Part shown: positions 36,901-45,433 of the stretch, piece by piece | Numbering within the stretch: the first letter of the stretch is position 1 | Layout of the letters: each line of letters opens with the position of its first letter | Assembly: GCA_035547915.1 (NCBI GenBank) | Contig: DASZTS010000078.1 | Span: forward strand, 54,564 to 118,563 | Length of the DNA stretch: 64,000 bases | Direction of reading: 5' to 3' | Source of the DNA: DASSFG01 sp035547915 | GTDB lineage: Bacteria; Planctomycetota; Planctomycetia; Pirellulales; JAICIG01 | Notes under the pieces: model-generated | Seen by the model: the letters and a program-made list of their open reading frames with translations, nothing else | The model's database searches: none | Told to the model about the DNA's origin: nothing | Position numbers and translations under genes: made by a program

Positions 36901-37342
36901 GACCGACTGGCAGACCAAGGGCGACCCTCGTGACGTCGTCGAGAACATTCTTGCCTCGCAGGAGTTCTTCGACGACGCGGGAGACACGAACAGCGGCTAT
37001 ATCACGCTGCTCTACCAGCGGGTCTTGCAGCGTCCCGCGGAGTCAAGTGGGCTGGCTTATTGGGTTGGGCTCATGTCTTCGCCGACGAACGAGACACGCC
37101 TGCAGGTTGCGTCGCAGTTCTACGACACACACGAAAAGCACACCGATCTCGTCGACTTCCTGTTCGGCGAGTATTTTCAGGGGGCCACACCCTTGCCCGA
37201 TACAGCGCCTTATGTGACCGATCTCGACAATGGCGAGACCGAAACGCAAGTCGAGAAGGCTATCATCGATTCCTCGGCCTACAGCGAAAGTCCGCCTGAG
37301 CCCGCGGCCGGCACAGTGGGAAGAGCACTATATCCGCGCTAG
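30989..37342 (+). CDS. Giant multidomain surface protein (2117 residues)
   Basis: Starts at GTG with GGGAG upstream. The N-terminus is basic and then carries FQPLEHRIVLDAMSW (near residue 62), the planctomycete export/processing-associated motif. Then: a Gly/Asn/Thr-rich parallel beta-helix region (about 70-1040) including three 139-residue repeats; a CARDB-like adhesion domain (ADLSLSGVTESPNSALDGQQ, about 1050-1160); a PPC-like domain (PASGTFTEADQDQYYQVTVPAGG); Ig-like and FN3-like domains; a cadherin/Big_9-like domain (SVLANDTSADG, SGTLTLHADGSFTY); and a C-terminal DUF4214 block with RSAEDSGLIYWTSQL and RPAESSGLAYWVGL. Autotransporter beta-barrel is absent. It is most likely an exported adhesin or S-layer-like protein. 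It follows the kinase gene by about 107 bases and may be co-expressed. Confidence 0.88.
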   Translation: MAGFSRRWQFWGLFSSSSHSSAQRVANTSKRRPGTARCDSSFGAGRVRRVTDLPSRSTRFQPLEHRIVLDAMSWIGGSGNWDASSNWVDNTTPGHHATPQSGDTVTIDTGPAATITIKSGDSINLASVTTAAADTLSMTGGSLTLSAGASVLAGPLDMTGGTLEATGNTASLTANNTTTVSQANLSAENGAIISLPGLNSTVSNGTFQANGAGSILDVSQLTTVIQQGGWTVNAGGGGKVNLSGLTSLTGTQGINFNDNGGSTILDPNLTSLTKVNFTSDGSDVHVADAWTKFLNGSLSVTGGSYSLPGLIDVDQSSLHVSNGGSLTLPNLTSYLSNGTFEATGKNTTTQAPSVLNLSGLTTLTQAGGWTVNVGGGGEVNLSGLTSLTGTQGINFNDNGGSTILDPNLTSLAKVNFTTDGSDLHVADAWTKFLNGSLSVTGGSYNLPGLIDVDQSSLHISNGGSLTLPSLTSYVSNGTFEANGKNTITQAPSVLNVSGLTTLTQAGGWTVNAGGGGEVNLSGLTSLTSTHGIDINDTGNSTLLDPKLTTLTGVSYSTDGTDATGVSPWVTFTGGTLTVNTGTLTLPAMVDFANSTLSLSNGAALVFPALTQGSLTLANGTSVTVQGTLISMPAKGASGAVINFPASQSLTFTLDNMGTLSGGTTFNVGAGTAVALNGGTYLGGATFNLSNGSTIDLTGGNTTSYGGTLVGTGGGTISLGAGNFYPADGGATLNFPGKMFQWTGGAMELSVGDVTNQGTINLSGSNETQIYADGTLDDFGTIIQTGTGDFGLHSDNISPTTLKIEAGGQYLMESDAGINNLFFTNLIENAGTIAKKAGTGTSTIEVNGQLINTGTIEAESGTLDLEPSSFAQIDSNGTLTGGTWNALNGATIKFHSGTSITGNAANVTLDGSGAAMPALALASNSGTLASTGGASLSTPGDFSNSGTLTLGGTLNVGGNFTQTSAGTLNEQVGGSPTSGQFGQMVATDTATLAGNFYLSLANGFMPVAGQNYPVLKYTRASGSFAMITGLVSGMTANQNATEFDLDMPGAPADLSLSGVTESPNSALDGQQITVDWQVTDVGAANANGSWVDSVYLSTTPAITASSILLGSVTHTGGLTAGNSYNASLSEAAPALAPGDYYVLVETDSHFQVADANRTNNMLAATTGQLAVSVPSLTPGTPASGTFTEADQDQYYQVTVPAGGTLVVTLISAATSGATELYVSQGAAPTPFNFQIAASANQPNQTLSVPNASGGTYYFLIHSVSGAAATAGYTLTVSQTSALDVSATSLSSGGNAGNVTVEVDGTNFEPSATASLTLGATTIAASAIDYVNSGKFFATFNLTGATAGSYSFNVEQGAQSVAAPTPFQVVSAVPGALQLSLILPQFVRSGRTSSIVATYTNTTGNDIPAPLLTISSTNVNVLFSSPADPSSFAATAQIVIPDPNGPSGVIPPGQSGQLTFTLLSNDTIDGDVIPVQLTVTPHNMASVSPASQPLKFDPLDAGGGGEGSSSYSGDTTNRTSHDPNAVIGPSGYGTQQFIKPQGALPYTLDFENDGSVAAQDVTITQQLDSGLDWSSFQLGSFGFGPMNLSVPAGLTEYEATVSYHNADGSALNVDVEINFNVQVGLLTASFISIDPTSGQPPTAVNDGFLPPDDATGIGEGFVEYTVHPKTTLNTGTTIDAAASVVFDINAPLSTKTVSNTIDAGAPTSGMVALPTTETSSSFTVSWSGADDTGGSGIASYSVFVSDNGGPFTAFETDTTATSAVFNGVNGHSYAFYSVATDNVGNVQPMPRSAQVTTTVDTAPPAPTANPDTLVFGPTGPYSASGTTSVLANDTSADGQPQNLVAILVSQPTSGTLTLHADGSFTYMPGAGFQGIDRFSYQVSEGGTLGNTVTVTLLSYDASLVDKLYNQVLHRSAEDSGLIYWTSQLDAGQPLDVVATGIFNSTERLNPLVTQFYEQYLDRNTDPSGLNYWVTDWQTKGDPRDVVENILASQEFFDDAGDTNSGYITLLYQRVLQRPAESSGLAYWVGLMSSPTNETRLQVASQFYDTHEKHTDLVDFLFGEYFQGATPLPDTAPYVTDLDNGETETQVEKAIIDSSAYSESPPEPAAGTVGRALYPR
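31673..32600 (+). repeat. 417-bp tandem repeats inside the surface-protein gene
   Basis: A block beginning GGTTGGAC occurs at 31673, 32090 and 32507, exactly 417 bp (139 codons) apart, with very high identity between the first two full copies and a diverging third. The in-frame period suggests length variation by slippage or recombination. Confidence 0.95.
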
Positions 37343-37495
37343 TCGCCGTACAAAACTTCACGGCGAACCGCGGCGATCACATTGCCGTCAAGCTTGGGTG
37401 CGGGCGCGACGCATCGAACGGCATTGTTGAAGCCGCTGACAAACCCGGAAGCCGGAGCGCCGTAGGAGGTTAACCCATGCCTCTCCGTCCATGCG

Positions 37496-38593
37496 CTACC
37501 TGGGTACGACGAAGGTGTGGTGCACAGCCTCTTTTTGGAATCCAATGACTTCAGGGAAACGGGAACCGGGCAAGAGTTGCACGTCGAAGATCTCCTCGAC
37601 TGCTGTTTGGAAGTCGAGCAGGGCGACGACTTCACCGAGACGCACATCAACAACCGCCACACCGCACTTCAGCTCGGGTACCCGTTCGGCGATCGCCAGT
37701 CCGCCGAAGGTGGACGTCTCGCGAATCTTCGAGAGGCCGATGAAGGCATGGTTTCCCGCGAAGGCCAACCCACGGCCAAAACCAGGCAGTTCGGCCACGG
37801 TCTCCCGCCGGCCCGAAGCACCATCGAGATGTAGCAGCCGGCCGGTGCCCGACTCCAACACCCAGAGCCGACCGTCGTGCAGTCGTGGAGAATGCGGCAT
37901 TGAGAGCCCACGGGCTGCGATTTCGCCACTGGGCACGTCTATGATGCAACCGCTAACCGCCTTGTTCGGCCGCCAGCCGCCCGGCGTGTCAATCTCGCCC
38001 AAAGCCGTGACGTATCTCGGCCGATCGTTTTCCATGACGAGCCCGTTGAGATGGCAGCGGTCTTCGGCGGCCAGCGCAGTAATAAATGGCGGCCGCCAGC
38101 GGGGCACAAAGCTGTAGTCCGGATCGAGCGTACAAAGACAAGAGAAGCGGGTGTTGACGATCCACAACTCGTCGCCGGCCCAGGCGATCTCGTGGCAACG
38201 AATGTCGCCGGTGACGTGGCAAGACCGCGGCAAATAGCAGGCGTCGTGCAGGCCGGCCGGTTCAATCCACTGGGCGATGTCCGGCGCATCGCGCAAGAAC
38301 CAGATTTGATTGCGCGTGCCCACGGCCAAGCGTCGCCCGGCCAATGCCAGGCCCATCGGTTGATCGAACGTGCGAACGAGTGTGGAGAGTCCGCCCTGTG
38401 CTGCCCGAACCACCAATAGTTTGTTGGCCTGGTAAGTTGTCACTACTAGCGAGGCGCTTAACTGCTGGAGCAGCGCCACGAAGCTATCGGTTTGCGAGTA
38501 ATGGAACTCGACGGCGGTGGTAGCTGGTTCGGCGGCAGCCGGTGCGGCACCCGTATTCGCATTGGGAGGCGGTAAGATGGATGGAGCGGACAT
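37496..38593 (-). CDS. TIGR03032 family protein
   Basis: The 365-residue product matches the TIGR03032 pattern: LVVTTYQANKLLVVRA near the N-terminus, FDQPMGLALAGRRLAVGTRNQIWFL, WAGDELWIVNTRFSCLCTLDPDYSFVPRWRPPFI and HLNGLVMENDRPRYVTALG, ending in a beta-propeller-like NHAFIGLSKIRET stretch. The function of the family is unknown; a propeller fold is likely. No signal peptide is seen. It lies between two surface-protein genes, so a role in surface-protein maturation or glycan display is possible but unsupported. An in-frame start 17 codons upstream exists; the ATG at 38593 is taken because AAAGGAAA precedes it. Confidence 0.82.
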   Translation of the reverse strand: MSAPSILPPPNANTGAAPAAAEPATTAVEFHYSQTDSFVALLQQLSASLVVTTYQANKLLVVRAAQGGLSTLVRTFDQPMGLALAGRRLAVGTRNQIWFLRDAPDIAQWIEPAGLHDACYLPRSCHVTGDIRCHEIAWAGDELWIVNTRFSCLCTLDPDYSFVPRWRPPFITALAAEDRCHLNGLVMENDRPRYVTALGEIDTPGGWRPNKAVSGCIIDVPSGEIAARGLSMPHSPRLHDGRLWVLESGTGRLLHLDGASGRRETVAELPGFGRGLAFAGNHAFIGLSKIRETSTFGGLAIAERVPELKCGVAVVDVRLGEVVALLDFQTAVEEIFDVQLLPGSRFPEVIGFQKEAVHHTFVVPR

Positions 38594-38640
38594 ACAGAAG
38601 GGTTTCCTTTCTTCTTTCTGAGCCTGATGCCCAAGCCCTG

Positions 38641-40815
38641 TCAAACCACATCCACCACCGTCTTGCCGGTGACACTACTGCTCTTTGTGTCGGTTGCCGT
38701 GATGGTTTGGTTGCCCGACTTCTTCAGCACCAAGCCGCTGAAGGTGTGTACGCCGTTGTTACTCGCTGTGAACGTGTAGTTGGTCGGCAGCTTGGCCTGG
38801 TTGTCGCTGCTCGCGAAGTGGATTGTGCCGACGTAGCCGGTGACGATGTTGCCGTAGGCGTCCTCCACCGTGACGGTCAAACTGAAAGGCACGCCGGGCT
38901 GGATGCTGCTGGGACCAGTAAGCACGAAGTTGCTCGCCGCCGCCGGTTTCACCGTGATGCCCGATTCGCTCCCATGAAGTGCGGCCTTCATAGTGTCGGT
39001 GGCCGTAAGCGATTGCGTGCCGGCCGTCTTCAGTGTGGCACTGAAGGTGTGCTTCCCCGCATCGGCGCTCGTGAACGTGTAATTGGCGGGCAGCATGGCC
39101 TTGGCATCGCTGCTGGTGAAGTGGACCGTGCCCGTGTAACCGGCCGCAACGTTGCCGTAGGCGTCCTTGAGTGTGATGGTGAAGCTGCCGCCGACACCCG
39201 CGGTGATTGGCGACGGAAAACCTGACACGATCATCGTGCTGGCCGCGGCGGGGGCGACGGTAATGCCTGTCTCACTGCCGGTGAGGGTGCCGGTCGACGT
39301 ATCGGTGGCAGTGATCGACTGCGTGCCGGCGCTCTTCAGCGTCGCACCAAAGGTGTGTTTGCCCGCATCGGCGGCGGTAAAGGTATAATTCGCCGGCAGC
39401 GCCGCCTGGCCGTCAGAGCTACTAAAACGCACGGTGCCGGTGTAGCCGGTGTCAACGGTGCCGTCGGCGTTCAAGACCGTGACCGTGATACTGCCTTGTG
39501 TGCCGGCCGTCGTCGACGACGGGAAGCCGCTCACGGCAAAACGGGTTGCTGTCTGCGGAGTCGTCGACCAGTTGTCCCCGTTGAGCAGCACCGAGACGCC
39601 GCCGGAATTGCCGAGTGCCAGGGCCAGGTCGGGGTAGGCGTCGCCATTTAAGTTACCTGCGATGAGGGAAGCCGGAGGGGTACTATAACCGACGGGAACG
39701 ACCTGTGCGTCTGTGAAGCCTCCCTGGCCATTGCCGAGGAGAATGTTCACCTCGTGGTGCGAGTTATAGTAGGATCCACCCCCGCCCCCGAACGACTCAG
39801 CGGTTACCGCCAGGTCCATTTTGCCGTCGCCATTCAGGTCTCCCACGGCAACGCCTGTCGGATTTTGTGCGAGTGTATCCCATGCCGGCAAGGCGATGTT
39901 GATGGGAGGCTGAAAGGTGCCGTCGCCGTTGCCCAACAGCACCGAGACATCTCCGCTTACGTCGGTGGTGACGAGGTCCGGTTTGCCGTCGCCGTTGATG
40001 TCGGCCGCGGCAAGCGATGTCGGGACGACGGAGGCTACCTCCGTCGGCGGCGCTAGGGTGCCGTCGCCGTTGCCCAAGAGGACTTCCACCGAATGGTTCA
40101 CCACCATGGTGGCGACGTCGAGGTTGCCGTTACCGTTAAAATCGCCCAGAGCCAGCGCCCCGGGCTCGTTGTTGTAGCCGTTGGTGGCCACGAGCGTCGT
40201 GGAAGCCAACGAGAACGTGCCGTCTGCGTGGCCAAGTAGGACATCGACGTAGTCGTCTCCGCCATACGTCGTGGCAGCGACGACCGCATCGAGCCGGCCA
40301 TCGTGGTTCATGTCGCCTAGCGCGATCGAATACGGCTCCTGGAAACCCGGCAGTTTGAAGGTGATGGGCGACTGGAAGGTGCCGTCGCCGTTGCCCACGA
40401 GCACGCTCACGGAGGCAGCGGGGGAGTAGTAGAAGGCGGTGACGATATCGAGTTTGCCGTCTCCCGTGACATCGCCGACGGCCATCGAGATGGCGTTCGT
40501 GCCGCCGGTCGAGAAGTTCTGAGCCGACTGGAAGGTGCCGTGTCCATTGCCCATCAGCACGCTCACCGAATTGGAGCTGGCGACGGCCAAGTCTTGAATG
40601 CCGTTGTTGGCGAAGTCGCCGGCCGCCACCGCCACGGACGGCGCTGCGGCGCCGTAAACGACCGGCGCCATGAACGTGAGCAACGAGCGGCTTTCGAGCG
40701 TTTCGAGTCGCAGCCGCTCCGCCGCGCGTCGCGGGCTTGGGCGGCGTCGCTTCGAGCGAGCGGACTTGTTTGCCACGGATGGTGCGTGCGAACTAAGAAT
40801 CGAGCGGAACCACAT
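38641..40815 (-). CDS. Secreted FG-GAP/VCBS and Ig-like repeat protein
   Basis: The 724-residue product has a long basic N-terminus ending in LETLESRSLLTFMAP, the planctomycete LExxxLL-type motif. Residues about 50-415 form seven FG-GAP/VCBS repeats of an integrin-like beta-propeller, each with a D-x-N/T-x-D-G calcium loop (VGDVTGDGKLDIV, LGDFNGNGNLDVA) and LLGNGDGTF. The rest is three Ig-like repeats of about 97 residues (GFPSPITAGVGGSFTITLKD, AYGNVAAGYTGTVHFTSSD). It is probably exported and involved in adhesion or calcium-dependent assembly. GGAG lies upstream of the ATG. It is read opposite to the giant surface protein and in the same direction as the kinase gene upstream. Confidence 0.87.
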   Translation of the reverse strand: MWFRSILSSHAPSVANKSARSKRRRPSPRRAAERLRLETLESRSLLTFMAPVVYGAAAPSVAVAAGDFANNGIQDLAVASSNSVSVLMGNGHGTFQSAQNFSTGGTNAISMAVGDVTGDGKLDIVTAFYYSPAASVSVLVGNGDGTFQSPITFKLPGFQEPYSIALGDMNHDGRLDAVVAATTYGGDDYVDVLLGHADGTFSLASTTLVATNGYNNEPGALALGDFNGNGNLDVATMVVNHSVEVLLGNGDGTLAPPTEVASVVPTSLAAADINGDGKPDLVTTDVSGDVSVLLGNGDGTFQPPINIALPAWDTLAQNPTGVAVGDLNGDGKMDLAVTAESFGGGGGSYYNSHHEVNILLGNGQGGFTDAQVVPVGYSTPPASLIAGNLNGDAYPDLALALGNSGGVSVLLNGDNWSTTPQTATRFAVSGFPSSTTAGTQGSITVTVLNADGTVDTGYTGTVRFSSSDGQAALPANYTFTAADAGKHTFGATLKSAGTQSITATDTSTGTLTGSETGITVAPAAASTMIVSGFPSPITAGVGGSFTITLKDAYGNVAAGYTGTVHFTSSDAKAMLPANYTFTSADAGKHTFSATLKTAGTQSLTATDTMKAALHGSESGITVKPAAASNFVLTGPSSIQPGVPFSLTVTVEDAYGNIVTGYVGTIHFASSDNQAKLPTNYTFTASNNGVHTFSGLVLKKSGNQTITATDTKSSSVTGKTVVDVV

Positions 40816-40956
40816 AAAAAGTCTCCAGTGCGCTTGTGGTCTGCTCTATAATGGCGACGGCGACCTGAAGAGCGCGCAGACCGTGCGCCGCTTGGGTGCC
40901 GGGCCGGTGGGGAGCTTGCTTGGCCGTAAGGACCCCACCGGCCGACTTTCAATTTT

Positions 40957-41024
40957 GGATTCTGGATTTTCGATTTTGGATTGACGGGGTCGGTTCGCGG
41001 AATCCAAGATCGAAAATCGAAGAT
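40957..41024. terminator. Long inverted repeat after the kinase gene
   Basis: Arms of about 24 bases (TTTTCGATTTTGGATT side at 40957-40982, AATCCAAGATCGAAAATC side at 41001-41024) flank an 18-base spacer, directly at the stop codon of the minus-strand kinase gene. It may act as a terminator, although the T-run is interrupted; the ATTTTGGATT-type wording also looks like an interspersed repeat. Confidence 0.45.
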
Positions 41025-44000
41025 CACTCCAATCGTTCTGTTTCCGTAACCGATTTTTTCAGCAGCACCTCCGCCTCGCGGTAGAGGATCTGCGCGTGTA
41101 GCCAGTCGTGCCAGGTGCCGGCGCCAAAGAGTTGGCCTTTGGCGAGGTCGGGCATTTTCGCCAAGCACGCCTTCGCACTGGCTAGCGCCGACTGGGCCTC
41201 GTCAATTTGCCCTAGTCGGTGGCGCGACATCGCGAGTACGGCGAACTTGGTGGCGTCCCAGTTTCCACCATTGGCGTTAGGTCCGGACCGCACCATCCAC
41301 GTGATCGCCTCCGCATAACGGCCGGCGCGGTAGTCGGCCAGCCCCTTGGCCATCGCGAAGAATCCGTAGTATCCGTTTTTTTCCGTGCCCGTGATTGCCC
41401 GGTCGGCCAGCTCTTGTACACGGTCGAAATCGGCGGCGCTCAGCGCGTCGGGCATCAGCAGGCAGGCTTTGGCGGTACGCTCGGCAGTCTGCGCGTCCGC
41501 TGCGTCGCCGAATTGCTCAACCATCTGTGCGCAGGTGCGGCGATAGCCATCAAGGTCGCCGGTAGCCGCGTGTAGGGCGGCGGCGTACATCCAGCACCCA
41601 TGGTTCGCCGCGTCCAAGTCCAAACAGCGATCATATTGCGAGGCGGCTTCTCTCCATTGGCCTGCGCGGGCATAGAGGTGGCCCAGTTCGCCGTGGGTTA
41701 CCGCGAGTTCTTCGCGATATTGTGGTACCGTTGGCGCGTCGGCCACGAGCTTTTCGCGAATGGCCAGCGCGGCACGATAGGCCGCCTCCGCCTCGTCGTG
41801 CTTGCCCTGATCGGCCAGCATCCTGCCCAAATTGTCGCGGGTTAGGGCGAGCTCGCTGCGGTACTGTGGTACCGTTGGGAAGTCGGCGGCAAGTTTTTCA
41901 TAACTCGCCAGCGCGGCACGAAGGGCCGCCTCGGCCTCGTCGTGCTTGCCAAGATTGGTCAGGACCCTGCCCAGATTGTTGCGGGCCAGAGCCAGACAGC
42001 TGCGGTATTTTGGTACCGTTGGAAAATCGGCGGCGAGTTTTTCATAAGTCGCCAGCGCGGCACGAAGGGTGGCCTCGGCCTCCTCATACTTGCCCGGAAC
42101 GGCCAGGATCTTGCCGAGATTGTTGTGGACCAGTGCCAGGAGGCGGCGGTATTCTGGTACTTTTGGGAAGTCGGCGGCGAGTTTTTCATAAGTCGCCAGC
42201 GCGGCACGAAGGACCGACTCCGCCTGGTCGGGCTTGTTCAGATCGGTCAGGAGCGTGCCCAGATTGTTGCGGGTCCTGGCCAGATTCTCGCGGTATTTTG
42301 GAACCGTTGGGAAGTCGGCGGCGAGCTCTTCCTGAATGGCCAGCGCGGCACGAAGGGCCGACTCCGCCTCGTCATACTTCCCCAGGTCGGTCAGGAGAAT
42401 GCCCAGATTGCCGCGTGTTGCGGCCAGGCGGTCGCGAAATTCTGGTATCGTTGGGAAGTCGGCGGCGAGTTTTTCTTGAATGGCCAGCGCGTCACGATAG
42501 GCCGACTCCGCTTCATCGCGCTTGCCCGCCCCCATCAGGAGGGCGCCCAGATTGATGCGGGTCTTGCTCAGATTCTCGCGGTATTGTGGTATCGCCGGGA
42601 AGTCGGCGGCGAGTTTTTCTTGAATGGCCAGCGCGTCACGATAGGCCGACTCCGCCTCGTCGCGCTTGCCCAGGTCGCTCAGAAGCAAGCCCAGATCGAG
42701 GTGGGTAATGGCTAGGTCACTGCGGTGCTCCGGAACGGTTGGGGAGTCGGCGGCGAGTTTTTCCTGAATGGCCAGCGCGGCGCGGTAGGCGGACTCGGCC
42801 TCGTCATGGCGGCCGAGATGGTACAGGCAATAGCCCAGGCTGCGGCGTCTCTCAGCGAGGCCGCGGTGGTATTCCGGCACAGCCGGGAAGTCGGCCGCGA
42901 GTTTGGCAAAGATCGCGCGCGCCTGTTCCGCGTCAGCCAGTGCCTCTTCCATTTCTCCCATTTGCGCGCGCAAGTGCGCAAGCCGACCGTAGGCATAGCC
43001 GCGCGCCACTTCCTGCGCCGCATCGCCCGGCTTTCGCTCAACCAACCGTTGGTAGAACGGTACGGCCGAATCCAGCAGCTTCTTGCGCAAGGCGTTGAAA
43101 TCCGCGCGCGTCAAGTCGGGGTCTTGGGTAACTTTGCTCAAATAATCTTCCACCGCGTTCTTGGCGATCTCGAAGTTCTCTTGCGCACCTTTCGCTTCCG
43201 CCTCGGCACGATCGCGTTCGCGGCCCATTGCCTGCTCGGCAAGCCTCGCACGAAACGCCATCCAACCGCTCACAGCCGTCGCCGTCGCCAACAACAAGGC
43301 AGACGCCGCCGCCAGGGAGAGGACATGGCGGTGCTTGCGTGCGAATTTGCCGAGTCGATAGGCGGCCGAGGGCGGGCAGGCTTCCACGGGCTCGTCTCTA
43401 AGATACCGCGTGACATCGAGGGCAAAGCCATTGGCCGTCTCGTATCTTCGGTTGCGGTCCTTCTCCAGCGCCTTCATGACGATCCAGTCGAGCTCGCCGC
43501 GGAGCAGCTTGCTGAGTCTGCGCGGGTCGGCTTGGCACCTTTTGGAGGTCGTGGTGGCTACCTTGCCGACCGTGCTGATGCGGGTACTCGGTTTCGGTGG
43601 TTCCTCTTCGCGGATGATGCGGCGCATCTCGTCGTAGCCGACTTTACTCAGCCGCTCGTTCTCAAACGGCGTGGTACCCGTCAGCAGCTCGTACAACAGC
43701 ACGCCGAGAGAATAGATGTCGCTACGAGTATCGACGTCGAGTCCGCTCATCTCGGCCTGTTCGGGCGACATGTACAAGGGCGTGCCGATTAGCTGGGCGA
43801 AGTTGGTGAAGAGTGTCTTTTCGGTCAGTTGCTGGCCCATCGCCTTGGCGATGCCGAAGTCGATCACCTTGACCACCGGCGTGCCGTCGTGCAGCGTGAC
43901 CAGCACGTTGGTGGGCTTGATGTCGCGGTGAATAATCCCCTTCTGGTGGGCATGCTGCACCGCCTCGCAGACATCGACGAAGAGCTCCAGCCGCTGGCGG

Positions 44001-44518
44001 ATTGTCAGGCAGCTCTGGTCGCAGAACTCCGTAATGGGCACCCCGCGGACCAGCTCCATCACAAAGTAAGGCCGGCCTACGTCGGTGGCGCCGCCGTCGA
44101 ATACGTGGGCGATGTGGGGGTGGTCCATCAGGGCGAGTGCCTGCCGCTCGGCCTCGAACCGGGCGACGACTTGCCGCGTGTCCATGCCCGGCTTGAGCAC
44201 CTTCAGCGCCACCTTGCGTCGCACCGGCTGCTGCTGCTCGGCCATGAACACCACGCCAAAACCTCCCTCGCCAATCTGCTCCAGCAGCTTATAAGACCCA
44301 ATCACGGTTCCCGGGCGCTCGACGATCGGGTGGTCGACCGTGGGTGACGACGACATTTCATGTCTTTCGAGAAAACTGTCGTTCTCCTGATGACGCTCGA
44401 GTAGCCTCTCGATGCGTTGGCGAAGATCCGGCGCGTCACCGCATACACGGTCTAGGAACGCCGCCCTTTCACGATCCTTCTTTTCCAGCGCCTCGATAAA
44501 GATCGACTGTTCTTGCAT
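41024..44518 (-). CDS. Membrane Ser/Thr kinase with TPR repeats
   Basis: The 1164-residue product has an N-terminal helical domain, a kinase domain about 72-350 (IGEGGFGVVFMAEQ, VALKVLKPG, HRDIKPTNVLV, VIDFGIAKAM, GTPLYMSPEQA), a transmembrane helix near 405-427 (LSLAAASALLLATATAVSG), and about 650 residues of tetratricopeptide repeats with a 48-residue period (GKRDEAESAYRDALAIQEKL). This is the typical planctomycete kinase paired with an ECF sigma factor, whose gene lies just upstream (44618-45178) on the same strand. The TPR part would be outside the membrane and bind peptides or other proteins. All catalytic residues appear present. Confidence 0.94.
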   Translation of the reverse strand: MQEQSIFIEALEKKDRERAAFLDRVCGDAPDLRQRIERLLERHQENDSFLERHEMSSSPTVDHPIVERPGTVIGSYKLLEQIGEGGFGVVFMAEQQQPVRRKVALKVLKPGMDTRQVVARFEAERQALALMDHPHIAHVFDGGATDVGRPYFVMELVRGVPITEFCDQSCLTIRQRLELFVDVCEAVQHAHQKGIIHRDIKPTNVLVTLHDGTPVVKVIDFGIAKAMGQQLTEKTLFTNFAQLIGTPLYMSPEQAEMSGLDVDTRSDIYSLGVLLYELLTGTTPFENERLSKVGYDEMRRIIREEEPPKPSTRISTVGKVATTTSKRCQADPRRLSKLLRGELDWIVMKALEKDRNRRYETANGFALDVTRYLRDEPVEACPPSAAYRLGKFARKHRHVLSLAAASALLLATATAVSGWMAFRARLAEQAMGRERDRAEAEAKGAQENFEIAKNAVEDYLSKVTQDPDLTRADFNALRKKLLDSAVPFYQRLVERKPGDAAQEVARGYAYGRLAHLRAQMGEMEEALADAEQARAIFAKLAADFPAVPEYHRGLAERRRSLGYCLYHLGRHDEAESAYRAALAIQEKLAADSPTVPEHRSDLAITHLDLGLLLSDLGKRDEAESAYRDALAIQEKLAADFPAIPQYRENLSKTRINLGALLMGAGKRDEAESAYRDALAIQEKLAADFPTIPEFRDRLAATRGNLGILLTDLGKYDEAESALRAALAIQEELAADFPTVPKYRENLARTRNNLGTLLTDLNKPDQAESVLRAALATYEKLAADFPKVPEYRRLLALVHNNLGKILAVPGKYEEAEATLRAALATYEKLAADFPTVPKYRSCLALARNNLGRVLTNLGKHDEAEAALRAALASYEKLAADFPTVPQYRSELALTRDNLGRMLADQGKHDEAEAAYRAALAIREKLVADAPTVPQYREELAVTHGELGHLYARAGQWREAASQYDRCLDLDAANHGCWMYAAALHAATGDLDGYRRTCAQMVEQFGDAADAQTAERTAKACLLMPDALSAADFDRVQELADRAITGTEKNGYYGFFAMAKGLADYRAGRYAEAITWMVRSGPNANGGNWDATKFAVLAMSRHRLGQIDEAQSALASAKACLAKMPDLAKGQLFGAGTWHDWLHAQILYREAEVLLKKSVTETERLE
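41730..42900 (-). repeat. 144-bp tandem repeats encoding TPR units
   Basis: The 144-bp unit recurs about eight times; for example the same 10-mer begins at 42481 and 42625, and another pair at 41770 and 41914. Repeat units are 48 codons and stay in frame. Confidence 0.9.
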
Positions 44519-44617
44519 GGCCGTAAGGATTTCGACTGTGCGGTTCTATCCTTAGTGCGACGTCGAACAACAAACTGCGCACGAAATTCAAAAAAACGGT
44601 GCCGAGTCCAGCCGTCG

Positions 44618-45178
44618 TCATTGCTCGGCATCGTCTCCTAACTCTTCTCGCAACCAGGCACGAGCATAACTCCAAACCTGATTGGCCTTGCGTGGGGAAA
44701 TGCCGAGAATTGAAGCAGCTTCCGCATTGCTGAACCCGGCAAAGTATCGGAGTTTCACAAGTTCCGCCGCCTGAGAACTGGTTTCGGCCAACTTATCGAG
44801 GGCTTCGTTCACGGCGAGCAGATGTTCTTGCTGGTCCGGGCCGGGAATATCTTCTTGCTGCTCACGACCCCGCCCGCCCCCGTGCTTCAGTCGCTTTTTG
44901 CGTCGAGCTTGCTCAACGAGAAGACGACGCATGGCTTCGGCCGCGGCCGCGAAAAAATGACCGCGGCTGTTCCAATGCTCGGCCTGCTTACCGTCGACTA
45001 AACGCAGGTAGGCTTCATGCACCAAGCCGGTAGCCTGGAGCGTCTGGCCCGGCTTTTCCTGCGCCAACTTGTGCGCCGCCAATTTGCGCAGTTCTTCATA
45101 CACCAGCGGCAGAAGTTGCTCCGCCGCGTGCGGATCGCCTTGCTCGACGCGGGCAAGGATTCGGGTCACATCGTTCAT
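44618..45178 (-). CDS. ECF-type sigma factor (TIGR02999-like)
   Basis: A 186-residue protein that reads MNDVTRILARVEQGDPHAAEQLLPLVYEELRKLA at its start and GLVHEAYLRLVDG later, the pattern of the planctomycete/acidobacterial ECF group TIGR02999. Region 4 is FAGFSNAEAASILGISPRKANQVWSYARAWLR. Its gene is about 100 bases upstream of the TPR kinase on the same strand; such pairs are known in planctomycetes, where the kinase is thought to switch on the sigma factor by phosphorylation. Confidence 0.93.
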   Translation of the reverse strand: MNDVTRILARVEQGDPHAAEQLLPLVYEELRKLAAHKLAQEKPGQTLQATGLVHEAYLRLVDGKQAEHWNSRGHFFAAAAEAMRRLLVEQARRKKRLKHGGGRGREQQEDIPGPDQQEHLLAVNEALDKLAETSSQAAELVKLRYFAGFSNAEAASILGISPRKANQVWSYARAWLREELGDDAEQ

Positions 45179-45433
45179 CGCTATTGAACATAACTGACCC
45201 CGTGGTGGTTGGCCAAATCCGCAGTACGCTACCTCAACGGAGCGCGCGGTCGCACGAATATCGGCTGGCCATATTCTTAGCCGCCGCTACGGAAGACCGT
45301 CGGCCCACGGGGCCGAAGGTCACAGTATCTGCAACGTATTGTCGCGGCTACAGTTAGGTGAGGAGCAGTAGAGAATGACCCACACCCGTCCAGATTTGGC
45401 CGATCGAATTGACGCAAGCCTTTACACTGTAAG

